This document shows positions 24,301 through 35,339 of a stretch of DNA of 64,000 nucleotides, piece after piece. The notes under the pieces are model-generated. The model had not been told where the DNA came from. It did no database searches and was given only the letters and a program-made list of their open reading frames with translations. Source of the DNA: Avena insularis (Eukaryota > Streptophyta > Magnoliopsida > Poales > Poaceae); contig CM042694.1 of assembly GCA_023614405.1 (NCBI GenBank), forward strand, positions 480,969,392 to 481,033,391. The letters run 5' to 3'. The stretch's first letter is position 1; each line of letters opens with the position of its first letter. A program made the translations under genes and the position numbers.

Positions 24301-25243
24301 CCGGCTGATCAGCTGCGGACAATACCTATAACATGACCCTTTGCGGTCTGGGGGATTGATATGGTAGGACCTTTTAAACGAGCTCCAAGTGGATTTACTC
24401 ACCTCTTAGTGATGGTGGATAAATTCACCAAATGGATTGAGGCTAAACCCGTCACAAGTTGTGATGGAGCAACAGCCAAAAGATTTGTCGAGGATGTTAT
24501 AATCCGGTATGGTTATCCGCATAGCATTATCATGGACAACGGGAGTAACTTTTCTATGGGAGAATTGGCTGAATTCTACGACGAGCAAAATATCCGGCTT
24601 GACATTGCGTTAGTCGCACATCCACAGGCTAACGGACAAGTCGAAAGAGCAAATGGTTTAATCTTACAAGGCCTAAAACCGAGACTCGAAGCACCACTAC
24701 GACGTGCTGCGGGGGCTTGGGCAGAGGAATTACCCTCTGTAATTTGGAGTTTACGAACAACTCCAAACAGGTCAACGGGATACACACCTTTCTTCTTGGT
24801 CTATGGTGCAGAAGCAGTTCTTCCTAGTGATTTGATTCATACTTCTCCTAGAGTGGTCGCGTATATCGAAGAGGATGCCGAGATTTCTCGACAAAATGAT
24901 CTCGACTTAGTCGAAGAAGTTCGCGTCGTTGCTGAAATGAGATCTCTGACCTATCGTGAAGTTACGCAAGTATCATAGCCCGAGAGTCCGAAATAGATCC
25001 TACAATAAAGGTGATTTAGTTCTCCGGCTTGTGCAACAAAGAAAGCACAAACTTTCTCTAGTATGGGAAGGGCCCTTTTTAGTTAGTCGAGTATTGCACA
25101 ATGGATCGTACTACTTAACTGACATGAGGCCAGTCAAAGAAAGACCTGGTACTAAGAAGAGAAAGAGAGCTGGAGGCAGTATAAATCCGGATGAGTTAGA
25201 CAGACCGTGGAATATTGCTCAGCTACGTCCCTTTTATTCTTAG
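21360..25243 (+). pseudogene. pol of Gypsy element 1: protease, RT, RNase H, integrase
   Basis: Domains appear in Gypsy order. Protease has the active-site motif LMDGGS (Asp at 21456-21458). RT follows with FLDAYSGYHQI and the catalytic YVDD at 22611-22622. RNase H carries DGSK near 23475, the NNIAEYEAL region near 23575 and GDSDL near 23660. Integrase has a His-His-Cys-Cys zinc finger (HEGECGHH...CKGC), core residues in GIDMVGPF, IMDNGSNF and QVERANG, and the C-terminal GDLVLRL. These enzymes make and insert the cDNA. Breaks: TAG at 21432, 21852 and 22023, TGA at 22167 and 24334, TAA at 23680, plus frameshifts near 22833 and 24950. Key catalytic residues remain, so the decay is later than the insertion. 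Confidence 0.9.
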
Positions 25244-25287
25244 TTTATCTTTCTTTGTAATCATACATATGTACATGTTCTGTGAGA

Positions 25288-25293
25288 AATAAA
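25288..25293 (+). terminator. Possible polyadenylation signal after pol
   Basis: AATAAA lies 45 bp after the pol stop, in the short gap between the sense pol gene and the convergent antisense gene. By position only; transcripts would be needed to confirm it. Confidence 0.35.
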
Positions 25294-25792
25294 AGTTTTG
25301 GTTACCTCAAGTTTTTTCTGAGAAGTTCTTAAACCATCTTATTTCCGAATGATCATGTCATAGTCGAAAATCCCAGAATGCTTGAAAGTACTTTATGCTC
25401 ATGTTCGTTCTGGTTTAGATTTCCGATTCTAAAATTGCTACCCTTGGGTATAACTCTAAAGTTTCTAGTCTTTACTTTGGTTATTTGTCTGATTGCTGGA
25501 TGCGGGAATTTTCCGAGTAGTGAATTATTGGTACTGGAAACCGGCTTTGTTTCCGAGTTTAAACTGGTTTAGCAATTGAGCTCCGTTGCTCAGCAAACTT
25601 TCCGGCGGAAGGTTTAGCCAGCTCACGAAAGGGACGAGGCGGAAAGCCAGATAAATGATAAGTAGAGACGAAAAAATACAAGTGCTTATGTAAACATTTC
25701 AGGCACACAAAAAAAATTCAAAGTCGAAAAGTGCTGAATAGATCAAAAGCTTAGCACTAGCAAAGTTAAAGTATTACATATTTACAAACACA

Positions 25793-28700
25793 TCATGTTT
25801 TTTCCGAAATAATACATAAGTTTCGGTCTCTGCGAGGAGGAGATGAAGGAGCTGCCGGCTCGCTGGTTACTCCGCCTTGATATCGTTCCGAGATGTCCGC
25901 ATCCGAGTTGGTGCGTTCATCGTCGGAAACTTCTGTTGGTTCTTCCAGAGGAGGAGGCGGAGTATCCACGCGGGTGAAGAAGGGGATCTCGTAGCTGGTC
26001 AGGTCAGCCACGTGACACCCATATCCGGCGCAGGAGTGCATGATGGCTTGAAGGTCTTGCTCCTGGCCGTCTTCGTCTATCTTGCAGTACCCTCTGGTCA
26101 CTTGCCATATTTCCATGTTTCCATGGTGGCTCATGACCATGGTGAGAGCGTTCTGCGCAGCAGTCCGCGCATAGGACATGTTCCAGTCCCGAACAAGTTG
26201 CGGCATCTCCTTCGCCTTGTCCTGCACCTAGAAGTCCGACATGCTTGGCATGTTCGGAATCTTGAGAGCTTCGCCGATGTCCTCAAGGGACCGGCGGAAG
26301 TCATGAAGCAGGTCACCGACTTGGGTAAGCCGGTGGGTGCGGGGCTTGGAGGAGGAAGAATCTGTCAAGTTCAGAGGACCTATACACAAAACAAGTTAAG
26401 AAAAATCCGACATTGGTAAAAGTCGAAGAAAGAGACAAGTCAGATAGATGGAACGTACCAAAAATGACGTCGTCAATCTTGGTCTTCTCCTCCCGGAGAC
26501 TCTGAAGTTCAGCCCAGAGCGCCTGGGACATGTCCTTCTCTCTGTCAAGCTCATTCTTGAGGTCCGAGATTATTTTATCTTGAGCAGCAATCTTACGATC
26601 ACGCTCATCAGTGGCCATGGAGGAGGATTCAAGGACTTGAGCTATGCTCCTTTCATGATCCGCCTTAAGCTTATCAACCTCTTGGCGAAGTTCCTTGTTC
26701 TCCACCACCAGGGTCTTGAGGTTCTCGGCCTCTTCAATCATGGCGACGGATTGTTTCACCAGCACTGTAAGTCAAAAAGAACAAAAGTTCAGAAAAATTC
26801 GACATTGAAAATAGCAAAGACAAGGTTTGAGTCTCGGAATGTTTACCTTCGGCCTCATCCTTGGCAACTTTGAGTTCAGCATTTTTAAGCCGAAGAGCTT
26901 TGATCTCTCTCCGCTTATCGCAGACATTGGTCAGTAATTCCTGGTTATAGGAATATACTTTCTGTAAGTCAGAATACCCAAAGTCAAAAAGCTATTTAAG
27001 ACTCGGGCTAATATTTTTGCTAAAATATCAGCACGAGCCTTGGGGGCTACACTAGTTCGTTCTTTGGCATCCTAATAAAGCATAAACCCGGATTGTTTAT
27101 CCTACTTCATGCTTGGGGGCTAGAGGATATGATATAAAATACAATAAAGGAAAGTTAGGAGTTGGAAATCCGACTTAAATATTGTTCACGGGTGAGTTTA
27201 TCCAAACCCGCGTTCAGTTCAGTAGCCACCTTTTTGGCGAGAGTCAGAGGAATTACCGGAGTTGTTGGAAGCTCACCGGTCCTAATCCTCTCGTCGCGAA
27301 GGCGGACCTGGGCGAGAAGGTCAGAGAACTTGACGTCCTCTGCTTCTTACGCTTCTTCTTCGGGAGATAAAGTACTTTTATCCAAGCATTGCTTGGCGAG
27401 CCGCTGGATTTCTTCAACAGATTTCCGAGACAGGCCAAACTTGGCCAGTCCCGGATTGTTGATGAGGTTTTCGGCGAAGGTTTCAGCCGAGGAATCATTA
27501 CCCGAAGAAGGTTCACCCTTATTTAGATCTGACGCACTCGTGGAGATGTCAGTTTGCGAACCAAGGTTCGCAGGCCCCGTTGACGGAGTCGGATCTTCTG
27601 TAGCGTCCAGCGAGATAACCGGCGTTGCAGAAGGTTGAGGGCAGGAGTCGGAGGAGCCACAGCAGGGGAAGCTATGGTAAGCTTCATCTGCCGCAGAGGC
27701 TTCGAAGGAATCCCTTTCCCCTTGGCCTTAACGAGCGGCTTTGCTCTGAGAATGTAGTAAAAGTCGGAAAACATTACATCTTGGAAAGAAATTTGAATAG
27801 GGTACAAAGGCGGAAGTTGTGATTGAATGTTACCTCTTCACGACAGGCACCTCCTTTGTGCGAACAGCCACTGTCGGAGCCTTGCGCTTCTTGAGAGCGC
27901 AAGATCCGGCAATGGAACTACCTCCACCTCCTGAGAGAACTCCGGAGGATATCCTTCGAGCGGAGCAAGTTCCGACTCGAGGAGGTCAGCAAGCTGAAAA
28001 GAAGAAAACATATCAGTATTACAGTATAACTCAAGGAATGAAACACATAAAAAGTATACTGATGGAAGCTTACCGGCACTACGGGGTTGTCCGTCGTGTG
28101 CATGTCCAGAGAAACCTCCGGGATTCTCCTCTCGATTCGCTCCTTGATCAGCCACTTAATCTGGCTTATGTAGCCCTATGTGGTGAAGGCTTTGGAGCTG
28201 ATGCGGAGGGAATCTTTCGGGGACGACGTGATGGAGTGCATCAGTCGGGTTCCGTGGTACTGGAGAGGCTGGATCCGATGTGAGACCTAGCACTGAACTA
28301 AGTCGGATCCCTTCAGATCCTTGTGTTTGATTAAGTATTCGATCCGCCTCTTAGCGAGGATCAGATCGTCGGTGAGAGACGGAGCAGCCTCGTCCCAAGA
28401 AGGTTGGGCCATGGCAGCTCTGTCGACAAAAGCCGACAAAGCAGTAGCTTTGTCGAGAGCCGGAAAATCCCTATGATAGAAAAAAGTGGTCGGCCATTGT
28501 TTGACCGAGTCACTGGCTAGAATCTTGGGATAAGCCCGATCGCGTCTAAGTGAAAAGCTGATAGTGCCGGTGATGTAAGGAACACCGGCAGTAATGGAAT
28601 TCCTCCGGACATGGAAATAGTACCGGAAGAGAGTCAAACTCGGCCTAATGCCGAGAAAGCCCTCACAAAGCGAAGCATACGCACTCATCTCTAAGAGAGA

Positions 28701-29020
28701 GTTGGGAGGAAGATTGTGGAGTTGAACTCCGAAATGATCTATCACCTCGGAGAAGAACTCCGAGGGAGGAAAGGACAGACCTCTATCGAGGTGGGTGCCG
28801 AAGTGGACCCGCTCGCCGTCGCGCGGGTTGGGGACAGTTTCCCCGAAGCCGCTCTGCCAGTCGCCGGCGACGAGAAGCCCCTCCTTATCCACGTTTTGAG
28901 GCCCTCCTCGTTGAGAGCACAGGGAATCTAGATCCCACAGAAGCTCTCTTTCTCCGCTACTGCTTCCGCCGTCGCCGCCGCCGCCGCTGCCGCCAAGCTG
29001 GAGGAAGAAGATGAAGCCAT
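25793..29020 (-). pseudogene. Antisense gene of Gypsy element 1 (Transposase_28-like)
   Basis: Minus-strand coding pieces lie in a row between integrase and the 3' LTR. They begin with an Ala/Ser-rich start (ATG at 29020, MASSSSSSLAAAAAAATAEA). Next, 28892-28287 has the core FPPSEFFSEVIDHFGVQLHN, LEMSAYASLCEGFLGI and LFRYYFHVRRNS; this pattern is that of the 'putative gypsy type transposon' family (PF04195, from memory). A Pro/Lys-rich linker (27807-27253), a heptad-type coiled coil (26765-26445, ENKELRQEVDKLKADHE) and a C-terminal part (26227-25793, WNMSYARTAAQNALTMVMS) follow. Gaps between pieces look like introns, and there are some stops. Such antisense genes are known in Tat-type elements; their role is unknown. 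A homologous 3' piece occurs in Gypsy element 2 (57530-58057). Confidence 0.75.
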
Positions 29021-29588
29021 TGCTCCGGTGAGAAGATGACCTAAAAGGGGCGGCGCTGGGAGCTCTGTGGGGGGAAGAACGAGGAAGCTCTGTGCGCGCA
29101 GGAGGATTGGGAGGAAAGGAAACGGCAAAGGACTGGTGGAAAGGAGAAGGAAAAATCCAAACCCCTTATATCCACCTACCTGCGCCAAGATTCGTGCAAA
29201 TGCTACAGTGTAACCGCCACGCGTCGTGGAAGGAACTGGGAAGGACTCACGCGGTGATTGCGTCGCCTCGATCTCCACGCACGCATTAAAACGGCGCCTC
29301 GGTTCCACGAACCATGGACCCACCAACGGTCGTGCTGACGGAATGCTTGTCAGATGACATGACTTGACCATGACTTGTGGCAGGTGACGTTGGGAACCCA
29401 GTTCCGGCTTAAGTTTGAAACCGAGCTAGAAAATCCGAGTAACCTACTGATAGGTCCGACTTATTTTTTAAGACTCGGATCATATTTTTGTTGTAAAGTT
29501 TCAGGAACCCTTCAAGATTCTGCAAGCCGAAGATCAAGCTAGACGATGATAAATTCGACTTTGGATCTTGAAGGCCTCCGGGGGCTGC

Positions 29589-30072
29589 TGTTGGGGATAT
29601 ACTTTCCGGGTATCCTCACAGTTCCTCACTGACTAAGGTGGCCCACTTCGGGTTAGAGCATTGCTTCACGAGCGGCCCAGTCAGGAAGAAAGACGGAGTC
29701 CAATCCGGCTACAGGAAGGCCCAGAAGACTTACCGACTTAGGCCCATAATGTTACTTGTAGTTCAAGATGTACTCTGTAACCGACTCTCCGTCGTAGCCG
29801 GATAGCTCTCTCCTGTAAACCCTAGGCCGGATATCTATATAAGCTGTCCTAGGGAGAGCCCTTAGGGCACCTTAATACTTTAGACCCTCAACTCGTACAG
29901 GCGAAATCCTTATAACCCATATTCCGGCTCTGCCGTATTACTGGATTGCTAGCAGGAGTAGGATCCGTCCAAAGCCGGCGGATTCGAACCTGGGTAAACT
30001 TGTGTGCTCACCGTCCCGAAACACCGTACGTCTCACACCCCTTTCTTCCGCACGCCTCTCAATCCGACGACA
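29589..30072 (+). repeat. 3' LTR of Gypsy element 1
   Basis: 484 bp, TGTTGGGG...GACGACA. It is preceded by a C/G-rich stretch (ggcctccgggggctgc) in the polypurine-tract position. It lacks the 27 bp found near the end of the 5' LTR. Confidence 0.92.
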
Positions 30073-30077
30073 CGGAG
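30073..30077. repeat. 5-bp TSD of Gypsy element 1, right copy
   Basis: CGGAG, identical to 17398-17402. The F-box reading frame resumes here. Confidence 0.9.
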
Positions 30078-31358
30078 CGCTTCGAGGACTTCGCCGACCA
30101 CATGCTGACGTCGATCCCGCCGAAGACGTCGCTCCAGCACTTCCGCCTGCACCTGATCAGAGGAAAGGACATCTACTGCAGGGATTTCACCTACGCCGAC
30201 CGGTGGATCCGCCGCGGCCTCCAGCACTCCCCGACGAGCATCGACATCCGCGCCGCCTCCGACAGACACGTCTTCTGGCAACCAGAAATTCCTCCGATCT
30301 CACCGGACTCGTTAGAAACGGCCTCGTCCGCCGCCAGCTTCACACGTCGCCTGACGACGCTGCACCTCGCCCAAGTCAGGATCCAGGACGGCTTCACGAA
30401 GGACCTCGGCGAGTCCTGCCCGGTGCTCCAGGAGCTCCACATGGAGAGGTGCAATATGTTCATAAATGACATCACCTCGCCAACGCTCAGGAGCCTCGCC
30501 GTTATCAGCCCAAGCTCCTACTACGGCTCCAAAGCCGGACCCCTCAGGCTCATGGCTCCACGCCTCGCCTCCATGCGCCTCGAGATCGCCTACGACCGCT
30601 GGAAGCACTATCACAGCATCGACTCCAGATTGCCCGACCCGGAGCCATTGGCATTGCTAGCTGAGGGCGTCCATCCGGCTCACGGGCCTATATGAGCACC
30701 TGCCGTACCCGCCGCAATTGCAAGAGCGGAAGCTTGCGTTCTTGAAGCACGTGTGTAGCTTACTGGCCCTCCTCCCAAACGTCGCAAACCTACATCTCTC
30801 GGGCTTCACTGTCGGGGTATGCATTCCAATCAAATTAACTTGTCTGAGATTTTCTTATATCTAAGTCATACACCCGACTCGTTTTGATGAGGCGTTGCCG
30901 GAGGAACAATCTTAGAATTCCCGGTGCTCCATAATCTCAAGACCTTGCTCCTCGAAGAATGTAGTGTTGGAACCAATTTCCATTTTCTGACAAGCATCCT
31001 CGTGAGCACGCTTAACTTGGAGAAGCTTGGATTGCACCACTGCACTGTACGTTGAAACAAACATTGCACTTCCATTGGTCCGTTCATTTTGTTTTCGGTT
31101 CACATGCACTGAACCCTTGTACATGAACAACAGTTTTTAGATGCCCCTGTCCCAGCCCCAGCCAAGAAGAGGAGGAAGAGGGGACAAGAAGCTTCACAGA
31201 GCCGGCCACCTGCTTTCTATTGCAAGAAGCTGAAATCAATAGAAATCAAGCGCCGGCCCAAAGATGAGCCACACATGCTCAAGCTTTTATCGGAAATCCA
31301 CAATGGAATGCCGTCCTTGCGGTGGCGGAGGGTCAAGATATCGACTACAATTGTGTAG

Positions 31359-32286
31359 AGAGCAGGGTGAATTCAGGACAATACGAGGGGAGCTCTGAGC
31401 GGTCACAAGATCAAACAACTCCCAATTGCTAAGTCCCGATTTGTCATCACAATACAATCCTATCAGGAAATTACTTAGATATACTACATGAGCAATACAT
31501 ATCCAACCAGTCCGGAGATTGCTACCCCCCTTATAGTATTAAACGTAATTTCTCTGAATTATGGGATGCGTGACCCCTCTTAATATCTGGCATTGATGTC
31601 ATATGCACAAATAAACTGGAGCATGGTTTTTGAATTTCGGCAAGAAACTAAATATGCAGCATAGATACTGACAGTTCGTAGAGTCGAGTATTAATTTTTT
31701 CTTTGAATGGGGAGAGGGTCAAACGACCCTCAGAAGCTTCATTCATCAAAGCGGTGGGATAGGATTACATAAAGGAGCCAGAATAAAAAGAAAATTATAC
31801 CAGAGCCCTTGCAAATTGTAAAAAGGATCTTGCAAGAAATTTGAGAACGTGATACAGTCCTTCTCCACCGCCACCATTGTTGGCCTTGTAGCAGCGGCCG
31901 CCACCTCCATCTTGGGGACGATAACATTGACGGACGCAGGAATGAATTGGAGGATGGACACACTTAAAAAAAATGCACCCACGTGGAATACAAAATCTGC
32001 CTAAAAAGTAATGTAAGTAGCACAGTGAAATCTCATAATATTATAGTTCTATAATATGTTCCAATTTTCAGCTTAAAAATATATTTTTATTTTTTAAGTT
32101 ACGGTACAACAGAGACAAGTAAACACTAGAATTAAAGAATTAGAAAAATGGTGCTTTTTAGCTACTGAACCTGTGTAAGTAGAGCTTATTCCTTGTTAGA
32201 TTTTTTTTGCAAATAACCCATGTGGGACACGATGTCTAAAAAGTCTTATATTGTATTCATTGATAGGGGATTACAGAGTTTATATA
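31359..32286. other. 3' flank of F-box pseudogene, no gene seen
   Basis: AT-rich. The segment 31695-31965 (starting ttttttctttgaatgggg) resembles the inverted tail of an old retroposon, but I cannot name it or define ends. Confidence 0.35.
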
Positions 32287-32407
32287 CTCCCTCTGGTCTA
32301 ATTTAATGGACTCGGATCCGTTTAGATATGGATGTATCTGGCAATAAAATATGTTTAGATATCTATATCTAGACAAACCTGAGTCTATTAGTTTCGATCG
32401 GAGGGAG
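32287..32407. mobile_element. Stowaway (Tc1/Mariner) MITE, 121 bp
   Basis: Ends CTCCCTCTGGTCTAAT and, at the right, GATCGGAGGGAG form the Stowaway inverted repeat. TA dinucleotides flank it at 32285-32286 and 32408-32409. It is non-coding. Confidence 0.9.
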
Positions 32408-33132
32408 TAGTGCATGTGCCTACTGTCTAAAAAGTGATATTTGCTAGAATACGCAGATGGTAGTAAAGGATGTATGGTTTGTACGTTTAGTGAAAACTAC
32501 TGGTCCGGCTTGAATTCCTTCCACCCTCACGTATTATTTTTAGGAAAATGATCCTAATTTTCCGGGATCCCGTGACTTCCAACGTTCGGGTCCTCCGCGT
32601 GCGTACACGTTTACATCCGTGGTGGGTCTCCTGAAACCCCATCTCGTCCACGACTCCGGTGAGGCTCTCGAAAAAAGTCTCCGACAAGATATGTCTTTTA
32701 ATTTGTCTCATGAGTGAACTGTTTTGCTACATGAAAAAGTAACACATTTTGTAGCAAAAAGACATATTTTATAGCAAAAGAGGGATTTTGACAAAAAAAA
32801 AATATAAGACAAGTGTCAGCATGAGAACCGGGACGATGGTAGCACGCCATCGACCCGGGATGCTTAGTGATGTCCCTATTTTTATGCAATCAACTATTCC
32901 TACTACCGAAAAATAAATACTTCTAAACTGGTCTACGATCTGAACATCGGATTAGTTTTTTTAGATGATAAATATTAGATTAGTGGTAGTCTATTTATTC
33001 TCTAGAATTCTGGGTGGGCCACGGCTCCGCCCCTGCGGACGCCCATGGATGATACCACTTGTTATGGAGCCGACGCTGAGGCGCCGTGCTGTAGGCGAAG
33101 ATCCTCCCTTCTTGGAGGAAGAAAATCCCTCA
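32408..33132. other. Intergenic DNA, no supported gene
   Basis: Contains several local poly-A/T runs and a 33-47% GC mix with no recognisable protein. Minus-strand frames near 32487-32889 have no family. Confidence 0.35.
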
Positions 33133-33363
33133 GAGCAAGAGCTCCCGTTAGAGCCTCACCAGTCCTCGATGTTGCCACGAATCAGCCTCTGCTGCACCAC
33201 CACCTCGTCTTCTCCCCTTGGAGCAAGAGCTCCCGTTAGAGCCTAACCAGTCCTCGATGTTGCCACGAATCAGCCTCTGCTGCACCACCACCTCGTCTTC
33301 TCCCCTCGGAGCAAGAGCTCCCGTTAGAGCCTCACCAGTCCTCGATGTTGCCACGAATCAGCC
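33133..33363. repeat. 88-bp tandem repeat, about 2.6 copies
   Basis: Units start at 33133, 33221 and 33309 (gagcaagagctcccgttaga...); the third copy stops near 33363. The copies differ at only a few positions. Because 88 is not a multiple of three, each unit shifts the reading frame, so a coding role is unlikely. Confidence 0.9.
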
Positions 33364-33884
33364 AGAGAAAGAGGAAGAGCAGTCAGATGGATCTGACACA
33401 CAACATATCCATGATCTTTATTCCATGAGGTAGAAGAGGAGTCGTAGTAGTTCGCCAACTCCGACAACCACTGGAGTGCCGCATGCCTGAAGGACCCTAG
33501 GATCTTCAGACACAACAACCTCGATGGCATATCGCCACACTGACACCAAGGTCGAACCCTACTACTACTAGTACCTACGAGGACGGCCCGACCTCTCCCC
33601 TCCCAGTCACTTTGGCCGGCGAGGCCGCCGGAGGAGAGGGAGAAGTAGGCCGGCAAGCAAGAGACGACTCTCAAAACGCGCGAGGGAGAAGGGAGAGAAG
33701 AATGCCGTGTGCATAGTCGAGTATTCATCAACGTCACTTTTTTTTTGTTAGTGTTGCTTTTGGTTGTGCAAAGCATATACCAATGGTGTTGCGCATGTTT
33801 AATATAATAAAAACATAGAAAATACACTTTGTGTGCAAGGTACAATACTTGCGCATAGTGCTAGGAGCATAGTTTGCAGGCATC
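33364..33884. other. Spacer after the tandem repeat, no gene
   Basis: A 173-aa minus frame across this stretch covers the tandem repeat and a poly-T run, and has no recognisable domain. Confidence 0.35.
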
Positions 33885-34014
33885 CTGACATCAAGTGGCG
33901 GACCTAGAAAATTTCGAAAGCTTGGGAATCTATAAAAATGCAAGTTTTGCGTCGTCGGTAAGCGTGGGCGGCTGCCTAGGCTGGAGGGGCGCTGGGTCCG
34001 CCCATGCTGACATC
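33885..34014. mobile_element. Small hAT-type MITE (element 33893-34006)
   Basis: The 114-bp element begins AAGTGGCGGACCTAG. Its other end, read on the opposite strand, begins CATGGGCGGACCCAG, giving imperfect inverted repeats. An exact 8-bp direct repeat, CTGACATC, flanks it at 33885-33892 and 34007-34014. The 8-bp TSD indicates hAT. Confidence 0.82.
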
Positions 34015-34207
34015 GACAAAGAGGAGAACGTCTTCGAAATGTCATAGCATGAGAGACAACACGCCTCGCATGCTCTACCTTCTACTGGAAGTCTTTAATC
34101 GAATGGGGCTAGAGGCTAGAGCAATGGCAGCTGATCAGGAAATCAAATCTACTTGTATAAAATTACAAAACAAGGGCATTTCCTTTTGATCTCTTGGCTA
34201 GGGCTTC

Positions 34208-34567
34208 ATGGTAGTGACCCACGGGAGTGGCATGACAGGGAATGGTGGATGGAGATCCATAAGCATAGAGAATCAGGAAAAGCAATGGCCTCCCTTGCAA
34301 TGTTGGTCGCATGGGAGGTGTGAAAGGAAAGGAACGCCCGTGTCTTCCGCAATAAAGCGTCTACCATGTCTATGCTTGTTACTAAAATTCAAGAGAAGCC
34401 AGAAACTTTGGTGCCTTGCCGGAACAAAGTCATTGAGTAATGTAATGCCACGAGAATTGTTGTATTTTTTCTCTTGGCCTTGACCAAGAGACGGTTTGTA
34501 AGATTTCTAAAACCTCCTCCTTATATTAAATAAAAATGGCAAATCTTTTGTCTTGTTTCAAAAAAAA
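34208..34567 (+). mobile_element. LINE 3'-end fragment with poly(A)
   Basis: One frame reads AMASLAMLVAWEVWKERNAR and then VFRNK, the conserved C-terminal W-x-I/V-WKERNxRVF block of plant LINEs. An untranslated tail and a poly(A) run at 34560-34567 follow. Only the last 360 bp or so is present, so it is heavily 5'-truncated. No TSD could be set. Confidence 0.8.
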
Positions 34568-35339
34568 GGGGGCATTGAGTACTTCAAATGTTCTTCTGGA
34601 TTAAGGTTTTATCATAACCATAAGAAAACTATCTACATACACGAGTAGTTATCCAAATCTAGACAGTCTTAGACTATCTGGTGAATTGGCCATAAACACT
34701 GACGGAATTTTCTCTGAATTTCAAGCGTAAGCAAAATATGTGAGGAACCCCATGTCTGGATTAGTTCAGTAGTTGGCATGGTCCGTGTTCAAAAGTTATT
34801 CTGTTCTGGAACTTTGTGTACAACATGTTATATGAACTTATGTGATATCTTAGGTATTGTATTGTCTCCGAAATCTTGACTGGTGTACCTGGTTACTGGT
34901 TAGTGGCATCCAGTCTAAGCAAACTGGGACAATGGGGCATCTTTTTCTGAACCATAGTAACCCATGAAGGGACGAGCCAAGAAATACCAGACATCCTCGG
35001 AAATGTGTTAGAATATGTGGTGTAACCATTGCTCTAAAAAAGTAGTAATAGCATCATTATACCATGCAGAGCAAATAGATACCAGAATAGCGCGAGTTTA
35101 TAAATGATAAATAGATTCGACCTGCATCGACACCAAATGCGTATCATTTTCCAGAACACTAATGGAGCTGATCTGGGACCTAGAGACAGCGAATAATATT
35201 GTGCTGTTAATCATCATAAGGAATCAACAGAAACAATCGGCAGTCGAGACAACCTAAACCAGAAAGCTCATAGTGCAGCTTTCCGCGCCGCCAACGGACT
35301 TTTGGAAGGGCTGGAGGTGGTCTCTTCATCCTGAGATAG
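34568..35339. other. Intergenic DNA and 3' UTR of the thioredoxin reductase gene
   Basis: No gene seen. The part next to 35340 should be the reductase 3' UTR, transcribed leftward. Confidence 0.4.

Larger units (their letters stand above)
17403..30072 (+). mobile_element. Gypsy LTR retrotransposon 1 (Tat-type), 12.67 kb, inside the F-box gene
   Basis: Full structure: 5' LTR (17403-17913), primer-binding site directly after it (gttggcgcccaccgt), long gag (from about 17937), protease, RT, RNase H and integrase in Gypsy order (to 25243), an antisense gene on the opposite strand (25793-29020) and a 3' LTR (29589-30072). The TSD is CGGAG. Large size, a long gag and an extra antisense gene between integrase and the 3' LTR point to the Tat group of plant Gypsy elements; the family name is not assigned. 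In the first 290 bp or so the LTRs differ at roughly 16 sites by my hand count, mostly transitions, so the insertion is not recent. Several stops and frameshifts make it non-autonomous now. Confidence 0.93.
17168..31358 (+). pseudogene. F-box/LRR protein gene, interrupted by a Gypsy element
   Basis: The 5' part (17168-17402) encodes the F-box: DWLSNLPDCLLHGILSGLGSRQ and then, after a frameshift, TSALSRRWRQLWRHLPC (two separate runs). The coding sequence stops at 17402, where a 12.67-kb retrotransposon begins, and resumes at 30073 in the correct frame (DDTPERFEDFADHML across the joint once one TSD copy is removed). The LRR-like part continues to about 30816. Further exons lie near 30916-31050 and from 31141 to a stop at 31356-31358; exact splice sites are uncertain. 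F-box proteins recruit targets to SCF ubiquitin ligases. Other damage: a 10-bp tandem duplication (17281-17300) shifts the frame inside the F-box, and another frameshift lies near 30650-30690. The gene is dead at this locus. Confidence 0.88.

Noticed and set aside
30817..30915. Exact splice sites for the first intron of the F-box gene
   Set aside because: GT at 30817 and AG at 30915 exist, but the joined frame does not match the next exon, so I give only approximate exon limits.
33133..33363. CRISPR-like array
   Set aside because: The repeats are directly adjacent 88-bp units without spacers, in a plant nuclear genome.
33324..33845. 173-aa minus-strand frame over the 88-bp tandem repeat
   Set aside because: The frame crosses a minisatellite and a poly-A/T run, with no domain.
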